From contig QEUW01000083.1 in assembly GCA_003577005.1 (NCBI GenBank), positions 1 to 21,749 on the forward strand: a stretch of DNA of 21,749 nucleotides, read 5' to 3'. This stretch comes from Chloroflexota bacterium. GTDB lineage: Bacteria; Chloroflexota; Anaerolineae; Caldilineales; Caldilineaceae. Shown here piece after piece: positions 14,810 to 21,749 of this stretch (the stretch's first letter is position 1; each line of letters opens with the position of its first letter). The translations under genes and the position numbers were made by a program. The notes under the pieces are model-generated. The model saw only the letters and a list, made by a program, of their open reading frames with translations. It ran no database searches and had not been told where the DNA came from.

Positions 14810-15796
14810 ATGGACTATCTACCGAACAATACTCGCTACAGTACCATGCGTTACAACCCGTGTGGCCGGAGTGGGCTCAAGCTCCCGGCGATCTCGCTGG
14901 GGTTGTGGCACAACTTTGGCGGGGTCGATCCCTTTGAGAATGGCCGGGCCATGGTGCGCCGGGCTTTCGACCTGGGCATCACCCACTTTGACCTGGCTAA
15001 CAACTACGGCCCACCCCCTGGATCTGCCGAGGAGAACTTTGGGCAGATTCTCGCCAAAGACCTGAAATCCTACCGGGATGAACTGATCATCTCTTCCAAG
15101 GCAGGCTACGGCATGTGGCCGGGACCGTACGGCGACTGGGGTTCGCGCAAATACCTGGTCGCCAGCCTCGACCAGAGCCTCAAGCGCATGGGGTTGGACT
15201 ATGTGGACATCTTCTACCACCACCGCCCCGACCCGGAGACGCCGCTGGAGGAGACGATGGGTGCGCTCGATTTTATTGTGCGCAGCGGGCGGGCGCTCTA
15301 CGCGGGCATCTCCAGCTACCGGCCAGAGCAGACGCGGGTCGCCGTTCAGATCCTGCGCTCGCTCGGCACGCCCTGTTTGATCCACCAGCCGTCGTACAAC
15401 ATGTTCAACCGCTGGGTCGAAGAGGGGTTGCTGGATGTGTTGGCCGAGGAAGGCGTCGGCTGTATCGCCTTTTCACCGCTTGCCCAGGGGCTGCTTACCG
15501 ACAAATACCTGGCCGGCATCCCCGAAGGTTCGCGCGCCGCCAAAGCACACGGCGCCCTCAAGCCAGCGCAGATTACCGACGAGCGGCTGGCGAAAGTACG
15601 TCGTCTCAATAACCTGGCCCAGGCTCGCGGCCAAACCCTGGCGCAGATGGCCCTGGCCTGGGTGCTCCGCCACCCGACGATGACCTCGGCCCTCATCGGT
15701 GCCAGCCGCACCACGCAGATCGAGGACGCCGTGGGCGCGTTGAGCAACCTGACCTTCACCCCCGAGGAACTTGAGACAGTAGAGGGTGCATTATGA
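14810..15796 (+). CDS. aldo/keto reductase, YghZ/Kv-beta-like
   Basis: A 328-residue cytoplasmic NADPH-dependent oxidoreductase (TIM barrel) of the AKR superfamily. It is closest in pattern to L-glyceraldehyde 3-phosphate reductases (YghZ/GprA, AKR14), which detoxify methylglyoxal and L-GA3P. The catalytic tetrad is visible: Asp61 and Tyr66 in THFDLANNYGPP, Lys97 in IISSKAGYGMWPGPYGDWGS, and the His in DIFYHHRPDPETPLEETM. Coenzyme-binding segments include CIAFSPLAQGLLTDKYL and TSALIGASRTTQIEDAV. ATG at 14810 follows AAAGGAGAG. The length is slightly below the 346 of E. coli YghZ because of a short C-terminus. It is divergent from the EamA gene, which may share control. Confidence 0.92.
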   Translation: MDYLPNNTRYSTMRYNPCGRSGLKLPAISLGLWHNFGGVDPFENGRAMVRRAFDLGITHFDLANNYGPPPGSAEENFGQILAKDLKSYRDELIISSKAGYGMWPGPYGDWGSRKYLVASLDQSLKRMGLDYVDIFYHHRPDPETPLEETMGALDFIVRSGRALYAGISSYRPEQTRVAVQILRSLGTPCLIHQPSYNMFNRWVEEGLLDVLAEEGVGCIAFSPLAQGLLTDKYLAGIPEGSRAAKAHGALKPAQITDERLAKVRRLNNLAQARGQTLAQMALAWVLRHPTMTSALIGASRTTQIEDAVGALSNLTFTPEELETVEGAL

Positions 15797-15901
15797 TCTG
15801 ACCGCATTTGTGGTCGGACATCATCTGCTGATGCAGCGGTGGAACCAGTGCGATTTTTGCAGCGTGCGAATCGGAAAGGATGGAGCGAAGGGAACATAGT
15901 C

Positions 15902-16363
15902 GTGAAGCGAATTCTTCTGACAGGGATGTCTGGAACCGGCAAATCGACCGTGATCGGCGAGCTTGCGGCGCGCGGATACAGGGCAGTCGACCTGGACCAT
16001 CCCGACTGGTCCGAGTATGCACCGGATGGAGACTGGGTGTGGCGCGAGGACCGTGTCCAAGAGCTCTTGTCGCGCGAAGAGGGGGAAGCGTTCTTCGTGA
16101 GTGGCTGTGCGACGAACCAGGGGAAGTTCTATCCCCAGCTCGACGAAATCATCCTGCTCAGCGCACCGGCTGCTGTCCTCGTTGAGCGGTTGAGGACGAG
16201 AACCAACAATTCGTACGGAAAGCACCCCGACGAGCTTGCTGATACCCTCTACTACCTTGAGAGAGTTGAACCGCTCTTGCGGCGGAGCGCCGGGTACGAG
16301 ATCGTTACCACCGCCCCACTCGACCAGGTCGTGGCGACCGTTCTGCAAGTACTGGATGCATAG
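15902..16363 (+). CDS. P-loop small-molecule kinase-like ATPase
   Basis: A 153-residue soluble P-loop NTPase. Walker A GMSGTGKST occupies residues 8-16, right after the first strand KRILLT. DLDHPDWSEY follows as the substrate-side loop, then FFVSGCATNQG, and EIILLSAPAAVLVERLRTR with the LID-like arginines. The size and layout resemble shikimate kinase, dephospho-CoA kinase and other nucleoside/shikimate-type kinases, but no specific signature identifies the substrate. GTG at 15902 is preferred because AAGGGA lies 8 nt upstream and the P-loop strand begins there; an upstream ATG at 15839 would add 21 unrelated residues. It is convergent with the PucR regulator, with only 12 nt between the stops. 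Confidence 0.75.
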   Translation: MKRILLTGMSGTGKSTVIGELAARGYRAVDLDHPDWSEYAPDGDWVWREDRVQELLSREEGEAFFVSGCATNQGKFYPQLDEIILLSAPAAVLVERLRTRTNNSYGKHPDELADTLYYLERVEPLLRRSAGYEIVTTAPLDQVVATVLQVLDA

Positions 16364-16375
16364 TTGTATAAAGCA

Positions 16376-18022
16376 TCATTTCATCACCGGTCGCAACTTG
16401 AGCGCAAACTGGAGCGAGAAGCGGGCATCGGGGTCATCCAGGTTGAGCTGGGTGATGGTGGCGATCTGCTCCAGACGGTAGGTGAGCGTGTTGCGGTGGA
16501 TGTGGAGCCGGTGTGCCGTCTGGCTCAGATTGCCGTGGCAGGCAAAAAAAGCCTCCAGCGTCTCGACCAGTTCGGCGTGTTTGGTGTCATCGTGGCTGAT
16601 GAGCCGGCCAAGTGTGCGGCGGTAGAAGCGTCCGGCTTCAGGATTGTTGCCCAGTGTTGTCAACAGTTGATAGAGCCCCAGATCGCCAAAGTAGGTGACG
16701 GGCGAGCCTTTCCACTCCTTGCCCAGGCGCAGGCTTTCGCGCGCCTGTTGTTGGCTCTGGAGCCAGGTGGACGGCCCGGTAGCCGGGCGGCCAATGCCAA
16801 TCATGATATATGCCTTGGGGTAGCTGGCCTGTAACCGCTCCGCAAAGGTCAGAGCGACAGTCTTGAGTTCGCGGCCACTCTTCGGGTTGTTGGTGGGCCA
16901 ATAGAGCAGCAACCCCTCATCACGCCGGCTGAGGGGGGCATGCACGTTCTGCTCGTGGAGAAACTTGAGCATGGGCGCCGGCCAGTCCGGCACGTGCGCC
17001 GTCTCCACCATCCAGGCGACGTGCGGGCGGGTCAGGTTGTAGTTGAGCGACGCTCCGCGCTGGATCCATGCCTGCTCGTCTGCGACCTCGGCGGCCAGCA
17101 ACTCATCGACAAAGGCGGCGCGCATCCGCTCTTCGGCCAGGCCAACGGCATTCTGCTTGGCCCACTCGAGCGCGGCGGCGGCCGCCGCCTGGCTGACGGC
17201 GATCTCTTCTACGGCACTTACTTCTGGGCTGGTGCTTGTGACCGGCCGCAGCACCAAACAATAGCCACGCACTGAATCGGTTACGATGATCGGCGTGAGC
17301 ACAGCCTCGCTGTACCCTCCAGCGCCAGCACCATTGTTGAGCGGCAAAATGCCGACCACACTTTTGCCACCGCCCACCACCGAATGGGTGGCAACCCAAC
17401 TTCGCAGCGCCGTGATATTGGGCAGGCTGCCCAGGATCGAATGGCGCCGCGCTTCGGGCAGCGTTTCCAGGCCGGCATGGGCGGCAACTTGGCCATCTTC
17501 GCGCAAAAGCAGAAAAGGTTGCTGTGCAAACTGCGTGATGTGGTGGGCAATCTTTTCCAGCCCGCCGCCATCGAGCGCAATCTGGTTGAGATCGTGTTGT
17601 AGATCACCCGAGCGTTGGGCGATATAGCCGGCGCGGTCCACGATCAGCCGGATCACAGCGCGCTCGACCTGCACCAATGGCACCTCCAGCGGAAGGCGAA
17701 AGAGGGCGATCCCGCTGGCTACAGCCGCACGCACAGCCTCATCGCTGATGTCACCCAAGACGCCAATAGCGGCGATGCGCGCCGATTGTAGATTGCGTAC
17801 AACACGTTCAAGCGGCATCCGGGCGTCGAGCCGGCGCAGGTCGTCCGTGTCGATCAGCGCCAATTCGTTGCCCTCCAGCTTGGGGAAGGCGGGTGGGCTG
17901 GGACGCAGGCTGCACGCCCAACTCACCGAACGGCTGAGCACCTCCGTACCCGCCAGCAACTCGGAGCCGGCTGGCAAGGCTAAACGGTAGATATCGTCGA
18001 TTGTAGTGGCACTATTGTACAT
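16376..18022 (-). CDS. PucR-family transcriptional regulator
   Basis: A 548-residue cytoplasmic regulator. The N-terminal PucR ligand-binding domain (about residues 5-125) starts TIDDIYRLALPAGSELLAG and includes NELALIDTDDLRRLD. The middle region (about 150-400) carries GAF/GGDEF-like elements. The C-terminal helix-turn-helix (HTH_30) reads LVETLEAFFACHGNLSQTAH followed by RLHIHRNTLTYRLEQI. Members regulate purine, amino-acid or aromatic catabolism, often next to their targets, but no catabolic operon adjoins this one. ATG at 18022 is preferred over a TTG three codons upstream; neither has a clear ribosome site. A recognisable promoter lies about 70 nt upstream. It is convergent with the P-loop kinase gene. 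Confidence 0.9.
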   Translation of the reverse strand: MYNSATTIDDIYRLALPAGSELLAGTEVLSRSVSWACSLRPSPPAFPKLEGNELALIDTDDLRRLDARMPLERVVRNLQSARIAAIGVLGDISDEAVRAAVASGIALFRLPLEVPLVQVERAVIRLIVDRAGYIAQRSGDLQHDLNQIALDGGGLEKIAHHITQFAQQPFLLLREDGQVAAHAGLETLPEARRHSILGSLPNITALRSWVATHSVVGGGKSVVGILPLNNGAGAGGYSEAVLTPIIVTDSVRGYCLVLRPVTSTSPEVSAVEEIAVSQAAAAAALEWAKQNAVGLAEERMRAAFVDELLAAEVADEQAWIQRGASLNYNLTRPHVAWMVETAHVPDWPAPMLKFLHEQNVHAPLSRRDEGLLLYWPTNNPKSGRELKTVALTFAERLQASYPKAYIMIGIGRPATGPSTWLQSQQQARESLRLGKEWKGSPVTYFGDLGLYQLLTTLGNNPEAGRFYRRTLGRLISHDDTKHAELVETLEAFFACHGNLSQTAHRLHIHRNTLTYRLEQIATITQLNLDDPDARFSLQFALKLRPVMK

Positions 18023-18097
18023 ATTGCCCAATGAATTGAGTTGAAGTCGTAAGAACTGGCGTTTATATGCTCACTGTATGGGCTTCTATTTGTGCAG

Positions 18098-18126
18098 AGT
18101 ATACATGAGGATAGCTGAATAGGCAA
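18098..18126 (-). promoter_or_regulatory. sigma70-like promoter of the pucR-type gene
   Basis: On the minus strand TTGCCT (complement of 18121-18126) and TATACT (complement of 18098-18103) are separated by exactly 17 nt. Transcription would start near 18091, leaving a leader of about 70 nt. Between this and the terminator at 18265 (about 140 nt) I see no gene or further element. Confidence 0.5.
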
Positions 18127-18264
18127 TTCTGAGGGGCGATTACACCGTTCTGCCAGGACCGGGTTTCAGTGCTCGTTTCGGCTCCAGGAAATTAGCCACG
18201 TACCACAGGGTGTTGCAGAGTTCGCACGCCCACGGATGGGCTCCACAACTATCCTCTCAGATAT

Positions 18265-18291
18265 AAAAAAAGCGAGCCTAAACAGGCTCGC
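18265..18291 (-). terminator. intrinsic terminator of the minus-strand right-hand operon
   Basis: On the minus strand GCGAGCCT, loop GTTT, AGGCTCGC (complement of 18272-18291) is followed by seven T residues (complement of 18265-18271). This is a textbook rho-independent terminator, 37 nt downstream of the membrane-protein stop codon, and it isolates the operon from the PucR gene. Confidence 0.88.
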
Positions 18292-18328
18292 CTCGTGATC
18301 GTGTTTAGCTGAGATTACATCAGCATCG

Positions 18329-18802
18329 TCATTCTGCCCAGGCAACCATAACGGCGCCGAGCGTTCCGGCCCAGACCGCATTGTACATGACAAAGGCAAA
18401 GGGGAAGAAGGCCGGGTCCTGGCCCATGACGGTGGCGATGAGCAAAAAGACGATCCAGCCCAGGATGGCGCCTATCAACGCCCCCAAGATCAGTTTGCCG
18501 ACGGATTGGTCCTTGGCCAGGGCCCCCACCAGAATCGGCCAGAGGATGATGATCGGCAAGACCGAGCCAAGAATACCACCCACAATGGGCCGCCAGTCGA
18601 GCCCCTGGCCCGTGGCAAGCTGATAGCCGATCACCGGGCCGACCCCGATCAATAGATAGCCAACGATCCAACCGATCAACACGTTGGGAAACAGGAAGGT
18701 CGTAATCACCGCAAAAATCGCAGAGATCACGCCCGCATAGACCGAAGCCAGCCACGGGCTGGTGTTTGTCCGGGTTGCTGTCATAGCCACGAGTGGTATC
18801 AT
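18329..18802 (-). CDS. small multi-pass membrane protein, unknown function
   Basis: 157 residues with four or five hydrophobic helices: SVYAGVISAIFAVITTFLF, VLIGWIVGYLLIGVGPVIGY, IVGGILGSVLPIIILWPILV, GKLILGALIGAILGWIVFLL and a final FAFVMYNAVWAGTLGAVMVA. It has many glycines in the helices, a short hydrophilic N-terminus (about 16 residues) and no conserved catalytic motif that I recognise. ATG at 18802 has AGGAG about 9 nt upstream. It is the last gene of the right-hand minus-strand run, 59 nt after the acidic-protein gene, with its own candidate promoter and a strong terminator. A channel, a membrane anchor or an immunity-like partner are all possible; none is shown. Confidence 0.75.
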   Translation of the reverse strand: MIPLVAMTATRTNTSPWLASVYAGVISAIFAVITTFLFPNVLIGWIVGYLLIGVGPVIGYQLATGQGLDWRPIVGGILGSVLPIIILWPILVGALAKDQSVGKLILGALIGAILGWIVFLLIATVMGQDPAFFPFAFVMYNAVWAGTLGAVMVAWAE

Positions 18803-18834
18803 TGCGGTGGACTCCTGTGGAACCTAAAAGGATG

Positions 18835-18855
18835 GGTATGATGGCGAATCATACC
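18835..18855. promoter_or_regulatory. palindromic operator candidate
   Basis: GGTATGAT (18835-18842) and ATCATACC (18848-18855) form a perfect 8-bp inverted repeat with a 5-nt centre. It covers the -10 box and start point of the minus-strand promoter at 18848-18876. A one-mismatch half site, GGTATCAT (18795-18802), overlaps the start codon of the membrane-protein gene. Confidence 0.45.
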
Positions 18856-18876
18856 ACTTGATTACACATCTGGCAA
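18848..18876 (-). promoter_or_regulatory. candidate promoter of the membrane-protein gene
   Basis: On the minus strand TTGCCA (complement of 18871-18876), 17-nt spacer and TATGAT (complement of 18848-18853) each match the sigma70 consensus at five of six positions. The -35 box lies inside the 3' end of the acidic-protein gene. Confidence 0.5.
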
Positions 18877-19299
18877 CTCATCCCATTCCTCAATCAGCCA
18901 TCCGCCCACCTCGAGGTAAAGTTGCGGCGCCTCGGCTTGACCCAAGACCAACACCAGCCCATCTTCCGCCGTGACGGCCACCTCGACCAGCCATAACCCG
19001 CGTTTGACGAGCGCGATCAGCTGGCGTTGGACAGTTTCCAGACCCCGCCAGGGCTCATCGTCGGGATCGGTAAAGCACTGCGTCCCGTAGAGTTCAAAAT
19101 AGACGCCATCTTCCAGATAGAGGTCGAGGTCGAAGAGGGTATCGGGCGCCGCGCTATCCGCCTTGTCGCCTAAGGCATCGGCGAGTGAATCCTCCCATAG
19201 TTCGACGTGAACGACCTTTTGTTCGGTCAGTTCGTTTAATTCGTCATACAGCTCATCATCGACGGTCGTGTAGAGATTCAGATCTGCGGCTTTGTTCAT
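18862..19299 (-). CDS. small acidic protein, unknown function
   Basis: 145 residues with no signal peptide and no membrane segment. It is strikingly acidic: about 36 Asp/Glu against 7 Lys/Arg by my count. The sequence alternates aromatic and acidic residues, for example LFDLDLYLEDGVYFELYGTQ and GGWLIEEWDELPDV, suggesting a small beta-rich fold with conserved tryptophans rather than a disordered tail. I do not recognise a family. It starts 15 nt after the M23-like gene with no good ribosome site, so translation is probably coupled. Its acidity and position between a peptidase-like protein and a membrane protein would fit an inhibitor, chaperone or DNA-mimic type partner; this is speculation. 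Confidence 0.7.
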   Translation of the reverse strand: MNKAADLNLYTTVDDELYDELNELTEQKVVHVELWEDSLADALGDKADSAAPDTLFDLDLYLEDGVYFELYGTQCFTDPDDEPWRGLETVQRQLIALVKRGLWLVEVAVTAEDGLVLVLGQAEAPQLYLEVGGWLIEEWDELPDV

Positions 19300-19314
19300 G
19301 ATTCTCTGTCACTC

Positions 19315-20349
19315 TCATTCTGGGGGACCAATCACGATCATACGCGTCGGGATGGTGCGTGGCTGCTCAAAAAATTGTCCACCGGCGGAAAAGTGGCTGA
19401 ACTTGACCGGCAGCCCCTGGTCGATGAAGAGATTCGGCCCTTCCATCAGATGAAAATGCAGATGTGGCCCCGGCGATTGGCCGCTGTTGCCCACCCGCCC
19501 AATCAAGGCGCCGCGGCGGATCAACTCACCCTGGTTGACCTGGATGCTTGCCTGCTGCAAGTGGGCAAAGTAGCTAAACTCACTGTTGCCGTGACTGATG
19601 GCGACGGCATTGCCCAGGATGCGGCGCGGGTCATCGCGAAACATAAGCGGGTTGGGCAACGTACCCGGCGCGAGATCAGGCATATCATAACAGATGTAAG
19701 CAACCTTACCACCCGCTGTCGCATAGACTGGCTGATCCCAACTGTAATGATCTGTTAGATCGGCTCCACTGTTGCGATAGAAGTGATTCTCCGGCCCCAG
19801 CTTGACAAAGTCCAGCGCGTAGGCCTGGCTAAAGACCTCCTGCTTGTGCTGATCGCTCCAATCCGACCCCTGGATCGCCCACCACGCCCCGCGTAGCGGA
19901 AAGTGCAGGTCCGTCTGCTGGGTATGATAGACCACCGGGATCTGGATAGATTCCTGGAGGGGGCGGCCATCGGCGTGGGCCGTGCCGATCACCGTCGCCA
20001 CCACATGGGTCAGGGGTTCATAGCCGTGCAACAAAAAGTGCAGGGTGCGCACCGCCAGCCCCGTGCCAGGCGGGATGGTCAGGGCGCGCTCGCCGGTGTG
20101 TTTGAGCAAGATGCGCGCCGGCCAGCGCTGCTCGAAGAGCAACTGGTGGTCGTTGAACCCCTGCACCACCATGCCGCCCAACGTCACCGTATCGTTGTGA
20201 GCAGTGATGCCCAAGTCAAAGGCCACCTCCTGGGTAGGCCCGATATTCGGGAAGGGCAGGTCATTGTAGCGGGCCGCAATGAGGCGCGCAGGCCGGCTTT
20301 CGAGCGTAAGAGCGGCGTTGGCCGCAGTTGGGATGGTTGAAGTAGTCAC
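19315..20349 (-). CDS. M23 (LytM-type) peptidase-domain protein without signal peptide
   Basis: A 344-residue protein. Residues 15-145 look like an all-beta, Ig-like domain. Residues 150-335 are an M23/LytM domain, as in glycyl-glycine endopeptidases and peptidoglycan DD-endopeptidases. The domain shows [11 protein letters not shown] (candidate metal ligand Asp180), [52 protein letters not shown] and the H-x-H pair His296/His298. In canonical LytM the first ligand is His in H-x3-D, but here that position is Ala176, so activity may be altered or lost. There is no signal peptide or membrane anchor, unusual for a wall hydrolase. GTG start at 20349, 7 nt after the upstream gene's stop and 15 nt before the acidic gene. 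Confidence 0.85.
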   Translation of the reverse strand: MTTSTIPTAANAALTLESRPARLIAARYNDLPFPNIGPTQEVAFDLGITAHNDTVTLGGMVVQGFNDHQLLFEQRWPARILLKHTGERALTIPPGTGLAVRTLHFLLHGYEPLTHVVATVIGTAHADGRPLQESIQIPVVYHTQQTDLHFPLRGAWWAIQGSDWSDQHKQEVFSQAYALDFVKLGPENHFYRNSGADLTDHYSWDQPVYATAGGKVAYICYDMPDLAPGTLPNPLMFRDDPRRILGNAVAISHGNSEFSYFAHLQQASIQVNQGELIRRGALIGRVGNSGQSPGPHLHFHLMEGPNLFIDQGLPVKFSHFSAGGQFFEQPRTIPTRMIVIGPPE

Positions 20350-20356
20350 AGCGTCT

Positions 20357-21382
20357 TTACCGTCCTTGTCGGATCTGGTGGCTCAGCGGCGTACGCCCGG
20401 CTATGAACTGGAGAAAATATTCGCGCTGGGCCACACGCTCGCGCCGGCGCGCCGGGTGTTCGCCCCCCTGGACATCATAGATCCGATTGAGCAGTTCAAC
20501 AGCTTCAGAGGGCGCAATCCGGTAATAGCGTTCCTCGGTCTCCAGATTGTCCAGCCGCACCCAGCGGTCGATCCAGTCGTTGAGGTAGGTGCTACAACAG
20601 ACACGACAGCGCCAGACGCTAAGGGTCTGCGTATCGCCCTCGTCCGTCTCCACGGCCAGGGCGCCCAAATTGGCAATGCGCCCCTGGCAGGCGAAGCAGG
20701 GTTCGGTGCCGGCGCCAACACCACTCCGTTCGGCCAGCTTCTCTTCCCACGCAGATGGCACAGGCATGGGTCTGACCCGGCGCAGCAGCCGGCGCCAGAA
20801 GGGGAGTTTGCTCTCGGAAATCTCGGCGATCTTGCGCAACGGCTCGATTTGATTCGCTGGCGCCGGTTCTGGCGGCGCCGAAGCCGGCTGCGCGAGCGGC
20901 TCCCAGTGGGGACAGCGGAGCGCCAACGCAGATTGGAGGGCCAGCACCGAGGCCGGCCTATCCCCTACGCCCCAGCCACAACGCCCGGCGGCAAAGCCGT
21001 CGGCTGTTCGCCTCGCCTGAGGTTGCCAGTGACGGCAAAGACCACAACTCTGCAAGAACCAGCCGACCTGATGCAGCGCGCTCGACAGGGCATGATGGAT
21101 TGAGCCATCTGGTTCAGCAATCCGTACCAGTGGCTCTGGCGAGGGCCGCCCATCCCTCCCTGGAAGGAAGACTACACAGGAAGGCGGGTCATCATACCAG
21201 AGAACCTGCGCCCAGACCGGCCTGTCGCTCTCGCCTTCCAGGGGCAACAACTGTACCCGTTGAAAGCGCTGAGTGCGCGTGCCTGGCGAGACCCCAGCCA
21301 TGCTCTCCAGGTTAAAGAGTTGGATCTGGCTGGCGAAGGCTTGCCCTCTATCGCCGTCGTTGGGGCTTTCGTTATCGACCAT
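20357..21382 (-). CDS. Cys-rich, double zinc-ribbon-like protein, unknown function
   Basis: 341 residues, soluble. Two four-cysteine sets stand out. The first is Cys113-x2-Cys116 (CGLCRHW), Cys135 (GRCGWG) and Cys157 (RCPHW). The second is Cys229-x2-Cys232 (PCFACQG) and Cys259-x2-Cys262 ([14 protein letters not shown]). Both resemble Zn ribbons; the second spacing of 26 residues between knuckles is typical. They are linked by a Pro/Ala-rich stretch (about 163-178) and a basic segment [13 protein letters not shown]. No catalytic motif or membrane helix is seen, and I do not recognise the family. The start overlaps the solute-binding-protein stop by 11 nt, with GAGG 4 nt upstream, so the two are translated together. 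A nucleic-acid-binding, metal-sensing or scaffold role is possible. Confidence 0.72.
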   Translation of the reverse strand: MVDNESPNDGDRGQAFASQIQLFNLESMAGVSPGTRTQRFQRVQLLPLEGESDRPVWAQVLWYDDPPSCVVFLPGRDGRPSPEPLVRIAEPDGSIHHALSSALHQVGWFLQSCGLCRHWQPQARRTADGFAAGRCGWGVGDRPASVLALQSALALRCPHWEPLAQPASAPPEPAPANQIEPLRKIAEISESKLPFWRRLLRRVRPMPVPSAWEEKLAERSGVGAGTEPCFACQGRIANLGALAVETDEGDTQTLSVWRCRVCCSTYLNDWIDRWVRLDNLETEERYYRIAPSEAVELLNRIYDVQGGEHPARRRERVAQREYFLQFIAGRTPLSHQIRQGR

Positions 21383-21749
21383 TTGCCTCGTTGATCAGCG
21401 TTGCAGTTTCCGCCACGATGGCGGCCGGGTCGCCTACCTGGTTGAGTACCTTGATGATCATATCACCGCCATAGCCCCAGACGCTCTCCATTTCAGGAAC
21501 GGTGGGCATCGGCTCAGCGCTGGCCGCCTGCTGGAGAAAACCCACCAGGAGCGGATCGTCGTCCACGTTGGCCGCCAGATTGGCGGGCAAGCGGCGCGCA
21601 TATTGCGCCAGCATCTCCCCGGCAACCGGGCTGGTGATAAAGCGCGCAAAGGCCAGGGCTAAGGTCTGCTGCTCCGCCGCACTGTGCGGGTTGAGAAAAA
21701 CACCATCGGCGCTCAACCACGGTCTCGCTCGACCGGCCGGGCCCGCCGG
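21372..21749 (-). CDS. extracellular solute-binding protein, C-terminal part
   Basis: The last 125 codons of a periplasmic/lipoprotein-type substrate-binding protein (family 1, maltose/multiple-sugar ABC importer type); the 5' part lies beyond the window. Reading from the edge (PAGRARPW, then LSADGVFLNPHSAAEQQTLA) there is no stop, so the gene is truncated by the window rather than short. Typical C-lobe features are FLNPHSAAEQQTLALAFARF, ITSPVAGEMLAQYARRLPA with the N-P/A-x2 turn, and a final helix NQVGDPAAIVAETATLINEA. These correspond to the 'AAKFIEWLTSPE... G..PA' region of the family. It is the first visible gene of the minus-strand operon. The ABC permease and ATPase partners are not in view. 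Confidence 0.8.
   Translation of the reverse strand, partial: PAGPAGRARPWLSADGVFLNPHSAAEQQTLALAFARFITSPVAGEMLAQYARRLPANLAANVDDDPLLVGFLQQAASAEPMPTVPEMESVWGYGGDMIIKVLNQVGDPAAIVAETATLINEANGR

Noticed and set aside
14584..14811. 75-codon minus-strand frame in the EamA/reductase intergenic region
   Set aside because: It begins at the reductase start codon on the opposite strand, has no ribosome site and crosses the candidate promoters.
18166..18399. 77-codon minus-strand frame between PucR and the membrane-protein gene
   Set aside because: It runs through the intrinsic terminator and has no ribosome site or similarity.

Overview
The window is about 21.7 kb of GC-rich bacterial chromosome with compact housekeeping and accessory genes. 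It shows no tRNA, rRNA, CRISPR array or complete insertion sequence. The best guess for the host is a member of Chloroflexota (Anaerolineae/Caldilineae-like). This is an inference from several features: an archaeal-type PheRS pair, a Uma2-family protein, a secreted FG-GAP protein ending in a YLPL-type tail, a PucR regulator, and short 8-nt minisatellites at gene ends. No phylogenetic marker was compared.

Left part (1-10241, plus strand): this stretch has an aromatic amino-acid theme. It opens inside aroE (shikimate dehydrogenase), which is broken by a frameshift with apparent loss of about 25-30 codons. The aroE tail is fused in frame to a GNAT acetyltransferase. A Cys-based tyrosine phosphatase follows, then pheS-pheT of the archaeal/eukaryotic type. 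A Uma2-like nuclease and a HAD phosphatase come next, then trpB-trpA, with a 24-bp perfect hairpin between the two trp genes. A BenE-type benzoate transporter overlaps the end of trpA.

Middle part (10242-15796): a decayed AAA/STAND ATPase remnant fills most of a 446-bp gap. Next are a 920-residue secreted beta-propeller-like protein with 14 FG-GAP/VCBS calcium-loop repeats, a convergent bidirectional terminator, an EamA transporter on the minus strand, a divergent promoter region, and an aldo/keto reductase.

Right part (15797-21749): a small P-loop kinase-like gene faces a PucR-type regulator that has a recognisable promoter. The last five genes are on the minus strand. In transcription order they are a solute-binding protein (cut by the window edge), a two-ribbon Cys-rich protein, an M23-like protein without a secretion signal, a very acidic small protein, and a small multi-pass membrane protein that ends at a classic intrinsic terminator. 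The first four are separated by -11, 7 and 15 nt and look like one transcription unit. The membrane-protein gene appears also to have its own promoter, overlapped by a palindrome. This cluster is the best candidate in the window for an uncharacterised functional unit.
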